A stretch of 64,000 nt of DNA from Mesostigma viride (lineage: Eukaryota > Streptophyta > Mesostigmatophyceae > Mesostigmatales > Mesostigmataceae), in contig RPFO01000080.1 in assembly GCA_009746045.1 (NCBI GenBank), forward strand, positions 5,919,339-5,983,338. The letters are read 5' to 3'. The notes beneath the pieces are model-generated. The model made no database searches, was not told where the DNA came from, and saw only the letters and a list, made by a program, of their open reading frames with translations. Of the stretch, positions 41,556-51,501 are shown in pieces. The first letter of the stretch is position 1; each line of letters opens with the position of its first letter. A program made the position numbers and the translations under genes.

Positions 41556-42312
41556 CGAGTATCACGACGTCGGGCTTACCCTCATGACCATCCCGTTCGA
41601 ACAGACTCACATCAGCGAAGGAAACCGATACTTCACTGTCCGTTTGTCTGGCGGCGAGTCGCCCGTAAAGGTGACTTTGCCGCGTGGATCCTACACGACC
41701 ATCGAAAACCGGAAAAACATTGAGGACGCTTTGAAGGCGGTGGATCCCGGGTTCTCGGTCACGTACAACAGGGCGACTAGCCTTTTTACCGTGACCAATG
41801 CCGTCGAGTTCTCTATCTCGGTGGATGAGCCCACGGGCCGGGTGTTGGGGCTCATGGAAGGCTCTTATCCTCTCACAGGCGCCCTCGCTAGCAACCGGCC
41901 AGCAACGAATGGAAGACTGAGAATGGTGTATGTGTATAGTGACATCGTCCGGGGAAATGTGATATCGTCATCGACAGGTACTGGATATGGAGGTCTTTTG
42001 GCAGTTTGCCCCAACATGTCGCAGTTCTTAGAACCTATTGTTTGGCAGGCAGCGAACCCTTTGTGGCAGCATCTCAAGGACTCTCCCAGCAACATCACGA
42101 TCCGACTGCTCGACGAAGACGACGCTCCTATAACTGTCTACTCTGACTGGGCTCTTCAGCTCTCCTTCCGCATAAGCCCTCAGAAGGCAATGGGGATAGA
42201 GGCTAGGAAGATTGGGAGCGTTTTGAAGTACATGGCACTCGACAGGACCGTCCAGCCACAAACCAGATTAATTTCTCAGCCATCTAGTACTGTCGAGGAC
42301 GATGAAACTTAA
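41449..42312 (+). CDS. Minor capsid (penton-like) protein, 287 aa
   Basis: Starts at ATG 41449. Its position just upstream of the MCP, its length and its beta-rich body fit the single jelly-roll penton of PLVs and virophages, which fills the capsid vertices. The final strand pattern (NITIRLLDEDDAPI, then SDWALQLSFRI) resembles the C-terminal beta strands typical of that family. No catalytic motif is present. The assignment rests on context and pattern; a structure comparison would settle it. It overlaps the preceding and following ORFs. Confidence 0.7.
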   Translation: MKEFIQETLTLTLRTENRTRGTLVDPVWDIPAGLLDEYHDVGLTLMTIPFEQTHISEGNRYFTVRLSGGESPVKVTLPRGSYTTIENRKNIEDALKAVDPGFSVTYNRATSLFTVTNAVEFSISVDEPTGRVLGLMEGSYPLTGALASNRPATNGRLRMVYVYSDIVRGNVISSSTGTGYGGLLAVCPNMSQFLEPIVWQAANPLWQHLKDSPSNITIRLLDEDDAPITVYSDWALQLSFRISPQKAMGIEARKIGSVLKYMALDRTVQPQTRLISQPSSTVEDDET

Positions 42313-42658
42313 TTTTGGCGCGATCGGAAACGTGGCTAGACGCGTGGGCGAGTTTGCTGGAAACGCAATCAAGAGGGTCGGCGACAGGGCGGCAATCGTG
42401 TCGGCTGTCAAGAAGGCCGGGCACGTCGCGGGAGAGGTTATCTCGAAAATCGGAGACGGGGCGCGAGCCGCGAAACAGGTCGCAGGCATCGTCGATTCGG
42501 CGCTCGGGCACGTCCCCTCTACCATGATCGCGAAGAGTACGCTGCTCGGGAAAGCGTACTCGGCCGCGAACACGGGGCTGAGCGCCCTATCGAATCTCGA
42601 GAGAAGAGTGGATGGGGCGAAAGTAAAAAATCCTATACTCGGCCAGCTCCTTCAGTAA
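42302..42658 (+). CDS. Small amphipathic basic protein, 118 aa
   Basis: Overlaps the penton stop by 11 bases. It is almost entirely Ala/Gly/Lys/Val-rich amphipathic helix (RRVGEFAGNAIKRVGDR, KKAGHVAGEVISKIGDG) and has no Cys. Location between the penton and MCP and its helical character recall membrane-active minor capsid proteins such as the adenovirus protein VI type. That parallel is inference. Confidence 0.55.
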   Translation: MKLNFGAIGNVARRVGEFAGNAIKRVGDRAAIVSAVKKAGHVAGEVISKIGDGARAAKQVAGIVDSALGHVPSTMIAKSTLLGKAYSAANTGLSALSNLERRVDGAKVKNPILGQLLQ

Positions 42659-42688
42659 AAATATCTAACTCGAGTGTATCCATCATCG

Positions 42689-43984
42689 ATGGCTTCTGAC
42701 AACTCCTGGTACTCCCGCGCTATCCCAAAGTCTATGCAATACCTCGTGAAGGCGCTAGGCCAACACACGACTCAGCGAGTGCATCTCAGCACCCTCTCAG
42801 CCAGCGACGGCATCAAACAAGGGTCCGTGGTCGCGGTTCGCCTGCCCACGTCCGGGTTCGTGGACTTGCATTCCTTCGCCATGTTTTTCACGGGGACGCC
42901 GACGACCACGGCGGGGTTCGCGAAGTTCCCCGCGTACACGTCCTCCATCGTCAGGCGCCTCGAGGTGCTGGCAGGAGGGCAGACTGTCGATAGCATCAAC
43001 GACTACTCCCAGCTGTTCCATACACTTCTCTCGGTGCACGGAGGTGTCGAGTACAACCTCGCACAGGCTCCTGCCGGTTGGTCGAAAAATAGCAACACCG
43101 TCGCCGCTGACGTGGCTGGCACTCTTACAAACAACGTGAAGGCGAACACAGCAGTGGACGGCGTCATTGACCACTTTTTAGGATTCCTGAGCGGCGAGCC
43201 TCGGATCGTGGATCTGAGTCTCTTCCCTCCCATCGAGATCCGAATCACACTCATGGACGGAGGGGTGATGCTCCCTAGCGTCGCTCAGGCAGCCGCAGGA
43301 GGCGATGGCATCGTGGCCGTTGCAGCAGCGACAGGTGTTGGTTTCGAACTGAGCAACATCCACTTTAGCATCGACACGTACAGGTTTCAAGAGGATATCG
43401 TGGGCCAGATTTTCTCGTCCAGGCTTGCCGAGGGTGGAACTCTCTCCTTCAAGTGGCGGACGTGGCAGTCCACCAAACAGTCGCTTGGGACTCGTTCCCC
43501 CTATGCCATCAAGGCGTCGCTGTCTTCCGCGTCCGCCAGCAAACTCCTGGCGATTCAGGTTGCTGCCGGCGCGGATGTGACCAACGCATCTGGCAATACG
43601 ATGTTCAATCACATCGCGGATGATATGACTTCCTACCAATACGACATCAATGGATCCAACCTAGCGCCTGGATACCGTACGAACGCAACCGAGGCGTGGA
43701 TCAATCTGTTGTCCGCGTTCGGTGACCAGGGGAATGTCTTGTCCTGTGTCCGGGAGGGTATGACTCCTACCACGTGGCTAAACAACAACTTCACGATGGC
43801 GTGTCACCTGAATATGCCGTGTGCCGGTCCAGAGTACATGAGCGGCCTCGACCTTCGTGGCACGGCATCAGTGGTCACGCTGCGAGTCGAGAAGGGGGCG
43901 ACGGACTGCATTTCCTATATCTTCACGGAGTGCGAATCAAAGATGGACATCGCTGCAGGCAGGCAGGCAGCTGTGTACCTCTAA
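42689..43984 (+). CDS. MCP: Major capsid protein, double jelly-roll, 431 aa
   Basis: I choose ATG 42689 (the frame opens upstream at a GTG). Sequence features typical of PLV MCPs are seen: RRLEVLAGGQTVDSINDYSQ in the first jelly roll, GFLSGEPRIVDLSLFPPIEI between the two barrels, and FELSNIHFSIDTYRF in the second. No signal peptide or membrane segment occurs. The protein would trimerise into pseudo-hexameric capsomers. The frame is intact, with no disabling change, in contrast to the replication genes. An AT-rich tract with AAAAATATC lies about 30 bases upstream and may be its promoter. Confidence 0.88.
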   Translation: MASDNSWYSRAIPKSMQYLVKALGQHTTQRVHLSTLSASDGIKQGSVVAVRLPTSGFVDLHSFAMFFTGTPTTTAGFAKFPAYTSSIVRRLEVLAGGQTVDSINDYSQLFHTLLSVHGGVEYNLAQAPAGWSKNSNTVAADVAGTLTNNVKANTAVDGVIDHFLGFLSGEPRIVDLSLFPPIEIRITLMDGGVMLPSVAQAAAGGDGIVAVAAATGVGFELSNIHFSIDTYRFQEDIVGQIFSSRLAEGGTLSFKWRTWQSTKQSLGTRSPYAIKASLSSASASKLLAIQVAAGADVTNASGNTMFNHIADDMTSYQYDINGSNLAPGYRTNATEAWINLLSAFGDQGNVLSCVREGMTPTTWLNNNFTMACHLNMPCAGPEYMSGLDLRGTASVVTLRVEKGATDCISYIFTECESKMDIAAGRQAAVYL

Positions 43985-44012
43985 AAAATATATGTGTGTC
44001 TAGTGACAAACG

Positions 44013-44183
44013 ATGGACTACTTTCGAGACCCTGGCATCACAGCTAACCCGTTTAACAGGTTGAAGTTGATTTTTGACATCCCAGAAATGGCAGATTCTG
44101 GTTTGTCCATGACAATTCCCGTAAGGCAAGCACTTCCCCTTCTCCCCACCTTCAAGTACCCGCTACCAAACCGAAAAAAATAA
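44013..44183 (+). CDS. Small ORF, 56 aa, after MCP
   Basis: ATG at 44013, TAA at 44181. It begins M-D-Y-F-R-D-P-G, contains a short hydrophobic stretch and ends in basic residues (N-R-K-K). An AAAAAATATATG tract precedes it, as in other genes of this block. Family unknown. Possible start of a virion protein shortened by mutation, or a genuine small protein. Confidence 0.4.
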   Translation: MDYFRDPGITANPFNRLKLIFDIPEMADSGLSMTIPVRQALPLLPTFKYPLPNRKK

Positions 44184-44202
44184 CGACGACTATTCTATAC
44201 AA

Positions 44203-44876
44203 ATGTTGTTGGATAGTGGTATATGCCCCTCTCTTTTATATAAACGCCGCGTTCCTAGTACCTCGGTCACGGTTGGGTTATCAACAGTGGACCTTACACC
44301 ATCGGATGTCCCCGTTCTCGTGATGGCGACATTTAATGAAGACGTCAGGGGCTTTGGTCTATATCAGACATTGACGTGACAAACGGAACGGCAGTCGACC
44401 TTTTTTTAGGTGCACCGGCGACGTACTTTTTTGATATAACAAATATCACAGGTTCGATCCCAACCACGGTTTCCGTCAAAGAAAATAAAGTAACAGGTGT
44501 TTCTGGGGCATATAACGACGAATCCAACCTGTTATCATTTACCTACACCCCTCCTTCCACCACCGTCACACTTGCTACAACGGCAGGCGCTAATCCTACT
44601 ACGAGCCCTATCGCAGTGGCTGCCACTTTCAGTAAATCCATAGCTGGTTTTTCCATAGACGACATAATCGTTACCAATGGGACCGCTTCCTCGTTGACGG
44701 GCAGTGGTTCATCTTATACATTCTCGGTCACTCCCATCACAGCATACACCCCCACCACTGTTAGCGTGGGAGTGGATGTGGTGGACGGTGGAAACGACGC
44801 ATCCAATACTCTAACATTCACACTGAGCCCCTCCACCTATCACAGTCGCTCTATCTACAGCTGCAGGGACATATCC
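44203..44876 (+). pseudogene. Ig-like fibre protein, 5' part (interrupted)
   Basis: Starts at ATG 44203 and encodes successive repeats of about 90 residues with the pattern T-V-x-L-A-T, A-T-F-x-x-x-V/I-x-G-F, D-I-x-V-T-N-G-T-A, and Y-T-F-x-V-T-P. These are bacterial-type Ig-like domains often found in adhesins and phage fibres. At least two frame changes are visible (near 44360 and near 44830). The sequence stops at the Copia-like LTR; the same repeat resumes at 58370. It would form a host-attachment spike. Confidence 0.75.
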
Positions 44877-47210
44877 AGTTAACGTAAAGGATTTACGTTA
44901 GATGGATAGAGATTGTTACGCTCTTTCCAGCGGCACCTTGAACGCCTCATTTGGTTAACTCGTCGTCTGTCCCAACTCAGTCCTCACAGGAGGACTGAGT
45001 TGACAATTTTCAACCGCGTGTAGCGACTAGGTGGGGGGTCCATCCCAAATGTTTTGATGTGGATCTGGGGTGTACTAGATATCATTTTGTTGGCAAAAAT
45101 ACTGCATATGTGAAAACTTGACCCGAACACCTGAAAATTACACGGACGTTGGGCACCCCTCGCAAATTTGCATTTTTCGGGATAAGAACGAGTGGGAAAA
45201 ATTCAATCAAATCCTGGTGCATGAAGAAAAAATATAGGCATGTAAACAATATAGTTCTTGAAACGTGGAAAAAAAATGGGCTCGATTTGGCCACTGCAAC
45301 TGCCTGAAACAATTAAAAAACTCTCAGTCCTCAGGAGAGGAATGGGGCTTTTGCTAACTTTGCTAGCATGTAAGTGCGGTCATACTACATCACCGTGGCC
45401 ACCAACCATCCCAATCAACTCATTTCCCTTCAAGCATTACAGGACAACACACTTGCATCATCATACTTCAGGTATATCATACCTTATCATGTAGTGAGAG
45501 CCTATGCATGCATGTAGGGAATGGGCTTGGATACCTACCAACAAAGGGTTATGTTATAACTGTGAACCACCAATATAATGGGTATAGGTGAGCATATTTC
45601 CATTGTTTCTAACAACAAAAGATATGGCTATAACTGTTTTGCCTTGCCATGATGTGGCCAACATAGTTGCTGGCACATGATGGCAGTGGTTTGTCACCAA
45701 GACTTTTCACTCACCCGTAAAAGCTTGAATGCACCCTTGACGCAGCCCGTGGCAACACAATCATGCAGTATGAACGTAGCAAAAGAATAACTAACATCTA
45801 TGAAGGTGTTTAAACCTGCACAGCTCCTAAAACCCTGCACAACTACACTGGGTTAAGGCAAATGCCTGCTAACATCATCTGAAAAGGGGGTTTTAGAGAG
45901 GGGCAGGCAACGGTCAAGAAAGAGCATCAAGACTTGAACCTGACAACGCCTCGCAAGCTTAAACTCATGTAAGAACATCAAGAAACGAAGAGGCAACGAT
46001 TATCCGGCTTTACCTGGCGCGGCTGGCGTTACCTTGGCCCAGGCGGTGCCCGCAAAAGTGGCACTTTGCGGCACATAGACCATGACGTGACAGAATGGTC
46101 GAAATCATCAAATCTATACTGTCACTCAATTTATTCTAATACAAATCATGTTAAAATGTAGAAAGAAACCTATCAGCCATTGAAATTTCGCCGGAAAGCA
46201 AGCGCAGTCATCAATTCCGTCGACCTGCCTTATCGCAGTTTTTTCCAGCAAGAACAGTGCCGACACCGGGTAAATCGCATCCCCGCGAGCTAAAAATTGA
46301 TTCATATCATCTTTAGGGCATGTTAAATCTATTTCCTGAGTTTGGACGGCTAACTCGTCCGCAAACGTAAACTGCGTGCATGGGCGCGAGCCGCCATGGC
46401 TAGGTCGTGCATTTCCGGAACTCGCGTTTCACGTGGAAAAGTACCCTTACCACCTGTACTTTGACCGTACAGTTAGCCGCGCATACCAAATCGAAAAAAA
46501 TCCCAAAAATATGTCCAAGAAAGATCTTTTCACGTAGTATTTGAATAAATTTTGAGAGAATTGTTTTGTCAAACATTCTGACCGGGGCGAATTTTCTACG
46601 AAACCCCAAAACTCGGTCCTCTAGAGAGGACTGAGTTCAACTCAGTCCTCCGTAGAGGACCAGGGACAGACGACGAGAACGTAAAAGTTATGACGTTTCC
46701 TAGGCTGTGCCGACAGTACCCGGCGCGCCACTGTGGGCGCGTACGGACACAGGATGTACAAGTGTCACTTTGATAGTCCGCAGGACGTTGACAGGACTTG
46801 TACAGGACTTGATGGTCAATTGATAGGTAGGCGCACTGTAGCGCGCCAGGACCTATGAGACAATTGATGCTGAGTAGTGTACGGATAGGTCCACAGGACT
46901 AGCCGTATGGACAATTGATAGATCTGCGCGCCAAAGGCGTGTCAGAGTCTGTGTAATCAATTGATTGACAGTTCAGCTGTGACAGTACAGCTGAATACTT
47001 GGACGCGTCCCTAGCAACCTATATGTGTGACTTGGTCGCACCGGGACGCTAGTTCTTGCGTGCACGTTCTCTTGGCACTGCGACCCTGTCGTCTGTGCTG
47101 CGTGCAGTCTTGGAAGTGACGTGACTTACGTCTGTGTTCCTTATTCTTAATAAAGGCAACATTCCTGCAAGAACCATGGCGGAATTCAGGGCATTCACTC
47201 TCTCACAACT
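44877..47210 (+). repeat. 5' LTR of the Copia-like element (with internal insertion)
   Basis: The LTR proper is 44877-44958 plus 46678-47210 (about 615 bp), interrupted by a 1719-bp transposon. It contains AATAAAGG near 47151, close to the 3' side, suitable for polyadenylation. The promoter function of this LTR is probably disturbed by the insertion. Confidence 0.9.
44959..46677. mobile_element. 1.7-kb TIR DNA transposon in the 5' LTR
   Basis: Perfect 15-bp inverted ends CTCGTCGTCTGTCCC and GGGACAGACGACGAG. Just inside each end is a hairpin made of CTCAGTCCTC and GAGGACTGAG arms (44975-45003 and about 46614-46662). Comparison with the intact LTR copy (GGTTAAGGAACG near 57829-57840) gives the empty site; no clear target duplication is seen, and the two G bases are missing. 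No transposase is recognisable, so it is non-autonomous. I see no gene in the interior. Confidence 0.8.
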
Positions 47211-47234
47211 CGTATTACTCGCCTTTTTCCAAAC

Positions 47235-47984
47235 ATGCCAAATTCTGAGGAATTCCGCATTCCAACTGATGAGGAGGTAGCTGCTCCGCCGGCTGACCCC
47301 TTACCGGCTCCGCATCAGCGAGAGCCACGGCCGGTTGCGCCATCGTGGCAACAACTGCTCGACGAAGTCACGATTTCGCTTGACGAACTCCATCGTCGGC
47401 AGCGCGCAACACTCCCATTGCTCGGGGATTTTCCCGAGAACCCCCAACTGCCGCAACTGGTGCCGGCCATCCGTGGGCCGTTGGACACCATTCGAAATAT
47501 TCTTTCGCAATTCACGGTCCAGGTCCGGGGCGGCTTGCGGTCGGTAACTGAGGTCACCACCGCTATCGAGGAGATCGACAACGCCATTTCCTCGCTGACC
47601 GGCTACCAGAGAAATTTGCAAAACTGGGCATCGACACGCACGGGGGGCGCGCCGGTGGTCACGACAAATTTATTTCAAGACCTCGCGTTGCTGTCGCTGC
47701 TCACACGCGGCGTGCGCAGTCGGGAGCGACAGGTGCTCATCAACCTGGTCGCCTTTCTCGCAGCATTGCGCGAGTGGATTCCATCAGGTTGGGAGTTGCT
47801 CTCAATCTTTACCCATCCTCTGCGCCTCGTCGCGCGTCGGCGAATTGCAATTTTCGAGCCGACGCAAAACGCAGCGAACACTCCGGTGTTGATTCATACG
47901 GGCGCAGGTCCGGCACACACGCCGGATATGGAGGATCCAGAGTACTCCTATCAGTACTGTGATTTTCGCGGCCTCGATTACTGA
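47235..47984 (+). CDS. Unknown ORF upstream of gag, Copia-like element
   Basis: A 249-codon intact frame starting 24 bases after the 5' LTR. It has an acidic, Pro-rich N-terminus, then long amphipathic helices (about 40-190), and a Tyr/Asp-rich C-terminus (YSYQYCDFRGLDY). No retroviral domain is recognised, and a zinc knuckle is absent. A separate protein in front of gag is unusual; it may be a capsid-like helical protein or an accessory factor. AATAAA overlaps just after its stop (47984-47990). Confidence 0.5.
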   Translation: MPNSEEFRIPTDEEVAAPPADPLPAPHQREPRPVAPSWQQLLDEVTISLDELHRRQRATLPLLGDFPENPQLPQLVPAIRGPLDTIRNILSQFTVQVRGGLRSVTEVTTAIEEIDNAISSLTGYQRNLQNWASTRTGGAPVVTTNLFQDLALLSLLTRGVRSRERQVLINLVAFLAALREWIPSGWELLSIFTHPLRLVARRRIAIFEPTQNAANTPVLIHTGAGPAHTPDMEDPEYSYQYCDFRGLDY

Positions 47985-48145
47985 ATAAATCGGCCCGTTT
48001 TCACGTACACGTCGGCATTTTGTCAATTTTTCAGCGGCGATTCGCGGGGGCGGCGGCGACACCGGCGCAGGCGGCAATTGAGACAGTTTTGTACATACTT
48101 TTTTTGCTGCTTTGCTGAGGTGTTTTGGATAGCTTGTAGTGAATA

Positions 48146-49269
48146 ATGGCAGACGGGCGCCGTAGCAAAGGTGCCCCAGCCAGCGGGAATAATGGTGGTG
48201 CTGGTATAGTGGGACAGCTCACGTAGATGACGTGGGTGTCACCGGGGAAATTACCAATGTTCATCACAACCCTAATAATACACAAGCTGTTCATGGTTTT
48301 GACCTTACCACTCAGGGCTTATTAATTGTTAATCAGCTGCAACCTGTCACATCAGACTCCAAGCCCAAGCAGGCTGAAGAGTTTGTTGAAGGGCTGGAAG
48401 GGTTTCCTAGTTTGTACGGAGGTACCAACTACTATCAGATCTGGATAGGCAGCAGCACGTTTGGCAAGTGCACTGATCAGATCAAGGACCTAACCAGGGA
48501 ATGTAAGAAGGCCAACAAGGCCTGGGCAGTGTATGTAGCTGAGCTGAAGGAGTTGCTTGAAGACCAGCGAAAGAAGGTCGGCATCCATTGGCAAGACAAG
48601 TATCAAGGGTGGGAGGTCAAGGGGGATCTCATCCAGAATTTCCTTAGCTATTGCAAAATGGTTGAGGAAGGCAGGGCCCACGGTTTCAACGTGGCAGATA
48701 ACATAGCCCTGACCAACTGGTTGAAGGTCTCTGGGCTGGATAAGGCTACACGTGGCTCTTTAAAGGTCATGTGTGCCCCACATTCTACCCTCAAGGCCTA
48801 CAAGGTCATAATCAAACAAGCACTCGAGGCAGAGGAGCTGTTTGAGGGTGGAGTGCCAGCAGTGAAGGCTACCCAGGCAGGTGGGCGTACCCAGGGTGGT
48901 TCCAAATCGTCCGAGGCTGACAGAAGCCAAGGAGGGCGTAGGGGCAACCATAACAAGCGGAAGGCCAATCATTCACCCGACCCTGACGGGAGGTCACACT
49001 CCAAGTCGGTGTTCAGGCGGGTGGGTGGTCAGCCCAAGCAGGGCAACGCATCTGACAACGGGGGCAGTGGCCAGGGCAAGTCAAAGATACAATGCTACCT
49101 GTGCAAGGGGTGGGGGCACATCAAGAAGGAGTGTCCCAGCTTCAAAAAGACCCAGGGCCAGGGCAGCAACAAGAATAACAACAAAAACAACAACAAGAAC
49201 ACTGACAACAAGTCCCAGGCAGGCCAGCCTTCAAAGGGCAGTCAGCAAGAAGACAACAAGGAGCAGTGA
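48146..49269 (+). CDS. Gag, Copia-like element
   Basis: The long frame runs from 48232, which is only a GTG. A plausible start is ATG 48146 (MADGRRSKGAPASG...), one base out of phase, so a frameshift near 48215-48230 is likely. The body is helical with a Copia-type Gag layout, then a basic, Gln/Ser-rich tail with a CCHC knuckle (CYLCKGWGHIKKEC, about 49093-49134) and Asn/Lys repeats. It packages the element RNA. Confidence 0.75.
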
Positions 49270-49400
49270 CTGTCTGAGGCAACCCCTACACACCCAGGGG
49301 GGAGGCCAGGTGCTCCAATGCAGATTTTATATCTGGGCAACAAGAGGGTGATCTCCAGGTTCAGGGTGGCCCCAGGTCACCTGGAGAGGTACAGGTTCCT

Positions 49401-50411
49401 ATGAAGACGTCCTTGACAGCTGGTGCAGCTGTAAGAATGTCTGACCCCATGCATCCTCGTGCTGGGCACGAGGGTGGACCTCTCATTTTGAGAGAAACCA
49501 ATGTACAACCACAGAGGGGTGTGAAGGCCTCTGGTGGTATGCATGTGGTCCCTGCTGGCGGTCCAGGTGTTGGGCATGAGCAGGGTGACTCAGGCTCTGA
49601 GTCAGAACAGGATGGAAGTCAGCATGGTGATGCTGGACAACCTGACAGCACAGTCCTGACTGTGCCAGGGACTGCTTCCTCTGTGTACCAGGAGTTGGGT
49701 GCCCGAATCCACAACATTTTGGGCATGCCACTTCTCTGTCAAACAACTTTGCCTTCCGTATGGGCAAGGCACCCCTTCTCAAGGCGTGCCAGCAAGCTGC
49801 CTCACGGTGTAAGTGCCAGTTGTCCTCCAACAAGCCCAGGAAATCACATGCCAAAGCTCTACCTCAGAGCATTGGTGATCTGCAGTGTGATATCCAACAC
49901 ATCAGGGGCATGCAACTGTTGGTGTGCGTGGACAGGTACACAAAATACAAGGTGCTAGAGCATTTACCTTCTATGAAGAACAGGTACTTGCTGGCTGCCC
50001 TGCAGAATGTAAGAGCCAAGTTTCCTACCACAAGGATCCAGGTGGACATGCAGTTTCAGCATCTCAAGGGTGATCCCACCCTTCCTGAGTTGCTGGTTAC
50101 ACCTAGGGAGGCTCATGGGCAGCAGGGTGCTATCGAGAGGGCAATCCAGGAGGTCAAGAAATTGATCATCTCTGAAGACTGGGTACCCTTGACTGCACCT
50201 GCACTTGTCAGGAGTGCATGGCTGAGGAACGTGGAGCAGCAGCTGAACAGCAGGGTTAACTTCTACTATGATGGAGTTGCTGTCAGCCCAATGGGTCTAT
50301 ATCATGGCCTGTGCCCACCACATGTGCTGGAGGGCTGGAAACATGCTGCACATGTCACCTTTGCCAAGCTGAGGGAGAAGGACCGGGGTTGGAAGATGCT
50401 GGAGCCACAAG
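49401..50411 (+). pseudogene. Integrase catalytic region, Copia-like element
   Basis: The 49760-50411 frame contains LQCDIQHIRGMQLLVCVDRY, then RIQVDMQFQHL, and EAHGQQGAIERAIQEVKK. These fit the D, D and E positions of a retroviral-type integrase core. The frame 49401-49760 upstream probably carries the N-terminal part in other phases. The domain is cut at 50411 by the palindromic element, with ACAAG repeated on the far side, and its C-terminal segment resumes at 51502. Confidence 0.65.
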
Positions 50412-51501
50412 AGTTAGGTTAATATTGTGCGGAAACCTTTTTGCCACTTGGGCTTCTCAGGTTCCGCACAATATTACCGGCGATAACCACTCGCCGGACA
50501 CTCAAGTTCACGACGTCGTGAACTTGAGTGTCCGGCGAGTGGTTATCGCCGGTAATATTGTGCGGAACCTGAGAAGCCCAAGTGGCAAAAAGGTTTCCGC
50601 ACAATATTAACCTAACTAAAACCTAGCCTCTTGGGGCGAGGACGAATCACTAGGCTCGGAACACCCGTATGCATGAATATGATCGAATATAAGCATCTCG
50701 TTGGTGCAAATATCGATATGAATATGATCGAATATGAGCATCTCCTTGGTGCGCATATAATTAGAGCCGGGTGCCAAATCGGAACGAATTATTCCCCCAA
50801 ATAATCCGCTTCCGAGTGGATTCGAACCTGCGCCCCGCAAGGATCCAGGTCTTAGTTAGGTTAATATTGTGCGGAAACCTTTTTGCCACTTGGGCTTCTC
50901 AGGTTCCGCACAATATTACCGGCGATAACCACTCGCCGGACACTCAAGTTCACGACGTCGTGAACTTGAGTGTCCGGCGAGTGGTTATCGCCGGTAATAT
51001 TGTGCGGAACCTGAGAAGCCCAAGTGGCAAAAAGGTTTCCGCACAATATTAACCTAACTAAGACCTGGATCCTTGCGGGGCGCAGGTTCGAATCCACTCG
51101 GAAGCGGATTATTTGGGGGAATAATTCGTTCCGATTTGGCACCCGGCTCTAATTATATGCGCACCAAGGAGATGCTCATATTCGATCATATTCATATCGA
51201 TATTTGCACCAACGAGATGCTTATATTCGATCATATTCATGCATACGGGTGTTCCGAGCCTAGTGATTCGTCCTCGCCCCAAGAGGCTAGGTTTTAGTTA
51301 GGTTAATATTGTGCGGAAACCTTTTTGCCACTTGGGCTTCTCAGGTTCCGCACAATATTACCGGCGATAACCACTCGCCGGACACTCAAGTTCACGACGT
51401 CGTGAACTTGAGTGTCCGGCGAGTGGTTATCGCCGGTAATATTGTGCGGAACCTGAGAAGCCCAAGTGGCAAAAAGGTTTCCGCACAATATTAACCTAAC
51501 T
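50412..51501. mobile_element. 1090-bp perfect palindromic (foldback) element
   Basis: Layout P-A-P-A'-P. P units are 50412-50617, 50854-51059 and 51296-51501 (206 bp each), and each is itself a perfect palindrome centred on CACGACGTCGTG. A (50618-50853) and A' (51060-51295) are 236-bp inverted copies. The whole is a palindrome centred between 50956 and 50957. Ends are AGTTAGG and CCTAACT, with ACAAG on both sides (50407-50411 and 51502-51506). It has no gene; frames read in both directions only mirror one another. A' contains GGTTCGAATCC, a tRNA B-box-like sequence (51085-51095), mirrored in A. Confidence 0.92.

Noticed and set aside
51060-51295. tRNA gene
   Set aside because: Only a B-box-like 11-mer is visible; no A-box, acceptor stem or anticodon arm fits.
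50419-51494. Several identical small frames on both strands
   Set aside because: They are the same palindrome read from either side.
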